Shown piece by piece: positions 58,640 through 64,000 of a stretch of 64,000 nucleotides of DNA. The notes under the pieces were generated by a model. The model saw only the letters and a program-made list of their open reading frames with translations, did no database searches and was not told the origin of the DNA. Made by a program: the position numbers and the translations under genes. The DNA comes from Hyparrhenia diplandra (taxonomy: Eukaryota; Streptophyta; Magnoliopsida; Poales; Poaceae): positions 372,001-436,000 of the forward strand of contig JADLZK010009026.1 of assembly GCA_015847255.1 (NCBI GenBank). The letters are read 5' to 3'. Positions within the stretch are counted from its first letter, which is position 1; the number at the start of each line of letters is the position of its first letter.

Positions 58640-58814
58640 CTTTGGCGGCTTGCACAAGAATCAAAATGAAGCTGATAAGAGAATCACAAGAACCCGCAGC
58701 TGCATCAGGTCCGATAGCAGCCTTGCCAGTAGCCACAAAAATCAAGTAATTCCTGACAAGGCCAAAGTCAATCTCACAGACACATCTAACTAACTGCGGA
58801 GACCATGTTTCCAC
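58640..58814 (-). CDS. Possible exon of unknown gene
   Basis: A minus-strand open stretch reads KAAIGPDAAAGSCDSLISFI, then LILVQAAK, and runs into a good splice donor: the last exon base is 58640 and GTATGT starts at 58639. The residues have a hydrophobic stretch near the end. The start is uncertain (an ATG exists at 58814). No family was recognised. Confidence 0.25.
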
Positions 58815-58939
58815 ACGTTTCTGACTCTATGTTTCTGAAACTTAACTTTAGTTCAGTGGTGCCCTGATGAAAATGCTTGGTGGTGTTTCGTTTATGTCTG
58901 CACTTGGGATTTTAGAGGAGCGACAATGTATTTCTATAA

Positions 58940-59020
58940 ATGCATTTGTAGGGGCGGCAACTATTTTTGACACATCTACAAATACTCTTGGATGCAGCGC
59001 CACCTCTACAAATGAATTTT
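58940..59020. repeat. Inverted repeat
   Basis: AAATGCATTTGTAGGGGCGGC faces GCGCCACCTCTACAAATGAATTT with a few mismatches. This resembles subterminal repeats of a DNA transposon; no ends were defined. Confidence 0.45.
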
Positions 59021-59636
59021 TAGAGCATCCACTAAAAATAGGATTAGCACAATAAAATTCGATTTTTTTCTCTCTACTTGCTACAAGAGGCATATCCAAA
59101 TCCAGATGCATTTATCTCTTTCGCTCATGTATACATTCACTGTGCCTACTCTTTCGCGTGGTCTAATCTATTGTTAACATTCTTACTTAAAGACAAAACT
59201 GTGCAAATTTTACAACAAACAACACTAATGAAACACTAATGTGCAAACAGTCAGCACGGTATTTTACTGCTCTTTTTTACTAAATGATTTCAAGTAGTAA
59301 ATGTATTGGTGTGAACGGTAATTTACTTCACTTGTTTCACAATACAGACCTTGGAAACACAAATAAAAAAATATGTTGCAGAGTAGTAGTATCGTCTAGA
59401 ACATCATAAGTCATCATTTTGGAACGTTTAGAAGAGAGAACATGAGCGAGTACTAGGGGCACAACCACAAACTGGTAGAACTTATCGATGCAGTCACTTA
59501 AGCTGTTGCTGAGGTTGGCTGTCTTCCCGGAGTGCGTGAGCACCAGTCCACTAGGGTCAGATGGATGCTCGAGATATGGAAAGGTTGGATGACCCGGGTG
59601 GTGAAAGTCCTCACCTCCATGATTGGAGATGGAGAA

Positions 59637-59760
59637 CTAACATGAAGCTCTCCATGCCATCGACTTGCTGTACTCCTGTAGCAGGAACAGACCAATCAGG
59701 GTCCCCGTGGACAGGGTCTCAACAGTTGCAGCAAAAAAATGGCAGGCCATGCAACATGAA
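59637..59760 (-). pseudogene. Exon of unknown membrane-protein gene, copy 1, frameshifted
   Basis: On the minus strand a T-rich tract and CTCGAG acceptor precede the exon, which starts at 59760 and ends in a TAG stop at 59639-59637. It encodes ATVETLSTGTLIGLFLLQEY, a hydrophobic segment. The T run after GGCCTGCC has one base more than in copy 2 (124 against 123 bases), so the frame is broken. The family is unknown. Confidence 0.4.
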
Positions 59761-60676
59761 CTCGAGAAAAAAAATGGTCTTCGATCCAGAACATTTGATT
59801 CATTATTGTTCCCCAAATCCCTCACACGTTGGTTCACAACGCTGCGTATGGCCTGGGAGGACTTGCCCTGCTTGTGCAGCCCAGGACACTTGAAACCCAA
59901 GTTTACAATTAATGGACCTCACGGGTAGAAAAAACAAGTCGAAAGCATGGCAAGCCTTTCTTAAGCTTCGGTATTTTGGGATGATTGAAATTTTATAGAA
60001 CACTACATTTCATTAGCCGGTCTCTTGGGCTCTAACAGTGGTTGCACAAAAGAAATACAGAGTACTCCTTTTTTGAAAAAACAGAGCACAACTTGTGTTT
60101 TGTTGTTTTGTGAACAATGAGCATGGATTGCAATTTACCTTTGGAACAGTGCTACCTAGACCTTCTGTTTTCTCTTCCAAATAGCCAGACTCATGACAGC
60201 GAATTTGGAACCTGCTCACGTGCTGATATCTAATTAAGCATCGATTGCAATTCATGATATGATTAATTTTGAAATCCTGACAAATAATGAAAGGTGATCC
60301 CAACATCACGGAAGCACATCGTGTCACTGCTATAGAAATGTTCTGAGGTTCATCATGAGCAGTTTCATGGGTGTTAGGAGATAGTCTGCTGTTGTGCCCA
60401 TCGGTAACCTTAATTGTCTCGGTTGTGTCAGGGACACGGCCACTTTTGTATGATTAGGCAGTGATGTGTCCAAGCGCACCATCTGAAACGGATATCCTTA
60501 GTGCCACCAACAGCCAAAATACATGCTGAAACACTGTGCTCCCATGTTTATTGGTGTCACAGTGTAATATTTTTATTCAAACACTTTGTGAGACCCTTGT
60601 GTTAGATAGGGAAAATAAACAATACATAAGGATTTGGCAAAATCATCGACCTCTAAACATCAAAAGCGAAAATCAT

Positions 60677-60950
60677 TTATCCAGCGAATTCTTTTTTTTT
60701 AGGAACCACAAACTTGTTGCCTCTTTCAGCACCCCTACGTGAACACAAGTGAAACCATGCAACGGCCAGTGCCATCATGGCGACGACTACTACCAAGGTG
60801 TCCTTAATGTATAGCCTCTGCCCCTCCTCCTCCACACTCTTCAGTGGCTCCGCCAGCACTGAAGTTAGAGTAGTGATAGTTGGCTCCATGCAAGAACCGT
60901 CCGAGGCCACAGCAAGACTTTCATCCTTTGCTGCTGCAAACCTTTCACAT
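60677..60950 (-). pseudogene. First exon of unknown gene, copy 1, start codon lost
   Basis: The minus strand reads RFAAAKDESLAVASDGSCME, then a TM-like segment (DTLVVVVAMMALAVAWFHL) and a stop at 60677. Copy 2 has an ATG three codons before RFAAAKDE; copy 1 has a deletion at this place and no in-frame ATG. The two-base stretch AC near 60834 keeps the frame open through the TM segment. Confidence 0.4.
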
Positions 60951-61739
60951 GTTGGGGCATGGGGTTAGAATATCAAAATGATGTGAAAAAAAATCAATTC
61001 TCCTGTTTTCTCCACCCTCAGAGCAGCGAAAATAATGTTATACTCATTTCAGCGTCCCACAACAAGCAATCAAGCTTTCGCTATGGTAGTAAACAACTTG
61101 ACCATTTCAGGTACGGTGTGAAATGGCCAATTCTACCTATTATCTGAACTCACAAGAAAGTTTTAATTCCTTAAACACTCACAATTCTAGATTTCTCACC
61201 AAGAAGGTCTGGGTACAAGATAATATATAACATAACATACTCTGTACATAAATTACTTTTCACATTGTGCATTAACTTTGTTTACAATGGTTTTAATTTG
61301 ATGTTCTTTATAGTTCTCTGATTTATTGCAGATAGATAGCAGCACTGAAAATTTAAACCAATTGAATCTCAAGGACAAAGGAAAAATTAGGTGTTCAACT
61401 GTAGAATGAAACCACTCAAGAAAATGCAGATTCATACATAGAAGTGAACGACAACACTCTAACCTACAACACTAATGTATTGGTGTGAACGGTAATTTAC
61501 TTCACTTGTTTCACAATACAGACCTTGGAAACACAAATAAAATATGTTGCGGAGTAGTAATATCGTATAGAACATCATAAGTCATCATTTTGGAACGTTT
61601 AGAAGAGAGAACATGAGCGAGTACTAGGGGCATAGCACAAACTGGTAGAACTTATCGATGCAGTCACTTAAGCTGTTGATGAAGTTGGCCGTCTTCCGGA
61701 GTGCGTGAAAGTCCTCGCCTCCATGATTGAGATCGAGAA

Positions 61740-61862
61740 CTAACATGTACCTCTCCTTGCCATCGACTTGCTGTACTTCTGTAGCAGGAACAGACCAATC
61801 AGGGTCCCCGTGGACAGAGTCTCAACAGTTGCAGCAAAAACTGGCAGGCCATGCAACATGAA
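61740..61862 (-). CDS. Last exon of unknown membrane-protein gene, copy 2
   Basis: A T-rich tract and an AG acceptor precede position 61862. The exon reads MLHGLPVFAATVETLSTG, then TLIGLFLLQKYSKSMARRG and a TAG stop at 61742-61740. The frame is open. The hydrophobic run suggests a membrane segment. Other exons between this and 63310 were not resolved. Confidence 0.35.
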   Translation of the reverse strand, partial: FMLHGLPVFAATVETLSTGTLIGLFLLQKYSKSMARRGTC

Positions 61863-62568
61863 CTCGAGAGAAAAAAAATGGTGTTTGATCCCGTTGTATT
61901 CCCTGGAACCCAAAACATTTGAAGTTTATTGATTATTGATACCTGAAACTGGAAACTTTCTAATTCGATTCATTATTGTTCCCCAAATCCCTCACACGTT
62001 GGCTCACAACGCCGCGCATGGCCTGGGAGGACTTGCCCTGCTTTGTGTACCCTAGGACACTTGAAACGCAAGTTTACAATTAATGGACATGACGGCTAGA
62101 AAAAAAAAACATGTCGAAAGCATGGTAAGCCTTTCTTGAGCTTCAGTATTTCAGACTGGACGTCCACGGATGATTAAATTTTGATAGAACACTGCATTTC
62201 ATTAGCCAGCCTCTTGGGCTATAACAGTGGTTGCACAAAAGAAATACAGAGTACTCCTTTTTTGATAAACTGAGCACAACTTGTATTTTGTTGTTTTGTG
62301 AACAATGAACATCATGTATTGCAATTTTACCTTTGGAACAGTGCTACCTAGACCTTCTGTTTTCTCTTCCAAATAGCCAGACTCCACGTCAACGAACTTG
62401 GAAGCTGCTCACGTGCATATATCTAATTAAGCATCGATTGCAATTCATGATATGATTGATTTTGAAATCCTGACCAATAATGATAGGTGTTCCAAACATC
62501 ACAGAAGCACATGGTGCTACTGCTATAGAAATGTTCTGAAGTTCATTACGAGCAGTTTTTGGGTGTTA

Positions 62569-62927
62569 GAGCAGCTCCAGTGTACTAGAAAAGCCAACCA
62601 AGGGACAACAAAAGTGAACCGTGAACACCGGAGCATGTGAACCGTGTTTGTCAGAGTAGAAAGTGAACCAGAAAGAAGAGTCGAACCACCCAGCAAAAAA
62701 TATTCAGCAACAACAACAACAACAACATAGCCTTTAGTCCCAAGCTAGTTGGGGTAGGCGATAAAATATTCAGCGTTGTACAGAAATGGGAAGAGAGAGA
62801 TCAAACGAGAGATACAGAATGGTCCACGTGGCAGGCCCCAGCATTCGATGCTCACCGATGCTCACACTCTGGCCTCGAACCGTCTGACACTCACATCCAT
62901 GATTCGCTCTCTACACTTGAGCTGCCC
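62569..62927. mobile_element. MITE, PIF/Harbinger-like, with TTA target duplication
   Basis: GAGCAGCTCCAGTGTA at the left and TACACTTGAGCTGCCC at the right are inverted repeats (14 of 16 match). TTA at 62566-62568 and 62928-62930 is the target duplication. Copy 1 has the empty site near 60373, which confirms insertion after the duplication. Its 359 bases include a nested SINE fragment. Confidence 0.82.
62709..62762 (-). mobile_element. 5'-truncated Au-like SINE inside the MITE
   Basis: On the minus strand it reads GCCTACCCCAACTAGCTTGG, GACTAAAGGC, then (TTG)n, as I remember the 3' end of Au-type SINEs. Perfect 12-bp target duplications AAAATATTCAGC lie at 62697-62708 and 62763-62774. Only the last ~50 bases were inserted. 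Confidence 0.75.
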
Positions 62928-63309
62928 TTAGGTGATGATCTGCTGTTGTGCGCATCTGTAACTTTAATTGTCTCGGTTGTGCCAAGGACACGGCCAATTT
63001 TGTATGATTAGGCAGTGATGTGTCCAAGCGCACTATCCGAAACGGATATCCTTAGTGCTGCCAAGAACCAAAATACATGCTGAAACACTGTGGCCCTATG
63101 TTTATTGGCGTCACAGTGCAGTATTTTTATTCAAACACTATGTGAGACCCTTGTATTAGATAGGGAAAATATACAATACATAAGGATTTGGCGAAATCAT
63201 CGGCCTCTAAACATCAAAAGCGAAAATCATTTATCTAGCCAGTTTTTTTTAGGAACCACAAAGGTGTTGCCTCTTTCAGCAACCCCTATGTGAACACAAG
63301 TGAAACCAT

Positions 63310-63497
63310 GCAACGGCAAGTGCCATCATAGCGACGACTACCACCAATGTGTCCTTAATGTATAGCCTCAGCACCTCCTCCTCCACTCTTCAGTGGCTCC
63401 GCCAACACTGAAGTCAGAGTAGTGATAGTCGGCTCCATGCAAGAACCGTCCGAGGCCACAGCAAGACCTTCATCCTTCGCTGCTGCAAACCTTTCAT
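63310..63497 (-). pseudogene. First exon of unknown gene, copy 2, 2-base deletion
   Basis: ATG at 63497-63495 opens MDERFAAAKDEGLAVASDGS, followed by CMEPTITTLTSVLAEPLK. Compared with copy 1, two bases (AC) are missing near 63386, which shifts the frame before the TM segment. The start codon is present here and missing in copy 1. The family is unknown; a small membrane protein is possible. Confidence 0.4.
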
Positions 63498-64000
63498 CCA
63501 TTGGCCCGCTGCACTCGCGGCACCATCATCGCAACCACTAGGGAGCATGGACACGCTAAACAATAACAGGCAGCTGGTCCTATACGTTTTGAAACATTAA
63601 TTGAATCATATTCGTGCATCTTCGGAGCCGGTGAGAAGCAGAGAAGTGAAGCGCACAGCGGGGGTGAGAGACGGGGTGCAGACGCACATGTCCGGGCATC
63701 GGGTTAGAAGATCAAAATGATGTGAAAAAAATCAATTCTACTGTTTTCTCCACCCTCAGAGCAGCGAAAATAATGTTATACTCATTTCAGTGTCCCACAA
63801 CAAACAATCATGCTTTGGCTATGGTAGTAAGCAGCTTGACCATTTCAGGTACGGTGTGAAATGGCCAATTCCACCTATTATCTGAACTCACAAGAAAGTT
63901 TTAATTCCTTAAACACTCACAATTCTAGATTTCTGACCAAGAAGGTCTGGGTACAAGATAATATATAACATAACATACTCTGTACATAAATTACTTTTCA

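Larger units (their letters stand above)
59297..61260. repeat. Tandem duplication, copy 1
   Basis: It starts ATGTATTGGTGTGAACGG and matches 61477 onward almost base for base over long stretches. It has about 60 extra bases near 59548-59608 and lacks about 560 bases (net) that copy 2 has in the MITE and at 63500-63700. Confidence 0.95.
61477..64000. repeat. Tandem duplication, copy 2 (cut by window end)
   Basis: It is the partner of 59297-61260; the last 120 bases of the window match 61141-61260. It contains a MITE with a SINE fragment at 62569-62927. Confidence 0.95.

Noticed and set aside
60055..60095. Another micro-insertion (CCTTTTTTGAAAAAA between CAGAGTAC and CAGAGCAC)
   Set aside because: The flanking repeats are only eight bases with a mismatch, and both duplicate copies carry it, so there is no empty site.
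1..64000. tRNA or rRNA genes
   Set aside because: No cloverleaf with A and B boxes or rRNA-like sequence was seen by eye. A tRNAscan run would be decisive.

Overview
This window looks like repeat-rich nuclear DNA of a grass, probably panicoid. I see no complete host gene that I can name. The case for a plant rests on two Ty3/Gypsy elements of the Tat type (second RNase H domain, antisense reading frames in a long 3' region), a CACTA transposon, Helitron ends, small TIR elements and a fragment like a grass Au-type SINE. The species cannot be fixed from the sequence.

Layout. Bases 1-12371 are a Tat-type LTR retrotransposon whose left LTR is cut by the window edge. It has a tRNA-Lys-type primer site, a decayed gag-pol on the plus strand, a 5.8 kb 3' region with an internal TATA box, and decayed antisense ORFs. 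Bases 12372-20160 are low-gene-density DNA holding two copies of a diverged duplication (about 14352-15330 and 17208-18350). Bases 20161-23165 are a non-autonomous CACTA element. Bases 23701-25607 have both ends of a minus-strand Helitron and contain a short poly(A) retroposon. Bases 26601-26784 are a long hairpin element. Bases 28565-42712 are a second complete Tat-type element (14.1 kb, LTRs of about 780 bp, perfect 5-bp target duplication ACAAA). It has an open integrase C-terminal half, two minisatellite arrays, an internal TATA box and antisense ORFs. Bases 42718-53137 are mostly featureless AT-rich DNA. Bases 53138-57805 are a Helitron with a good 5' end, a 3' hairpin and CTAG. Bases 59297-64000 are a tandem duplication whose two copies carry the exons of an unrecognised minus-strand gene, with different lesions in each copy; the second copy also contains a MITE with a SINE fragment inside it.

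No functional gene set can be assigned. Gag, protease, reverse transcriptase, RNase H, second RNase H and integrase follow each other in the same order in both retrotransposons, but both gag-pol regions are broken by frameshifts and stops. The most interesting signals are the same 14-base TATA sequence placed about 1.1-1.3 kb downstream of the integrase stop in both elements, and a set of tiny insertions (16-32 bp) ending in A or T tracts and flanked by 10-17 bp target duplications. One of these has its empty site preserved in a paralogous copy inside this window.
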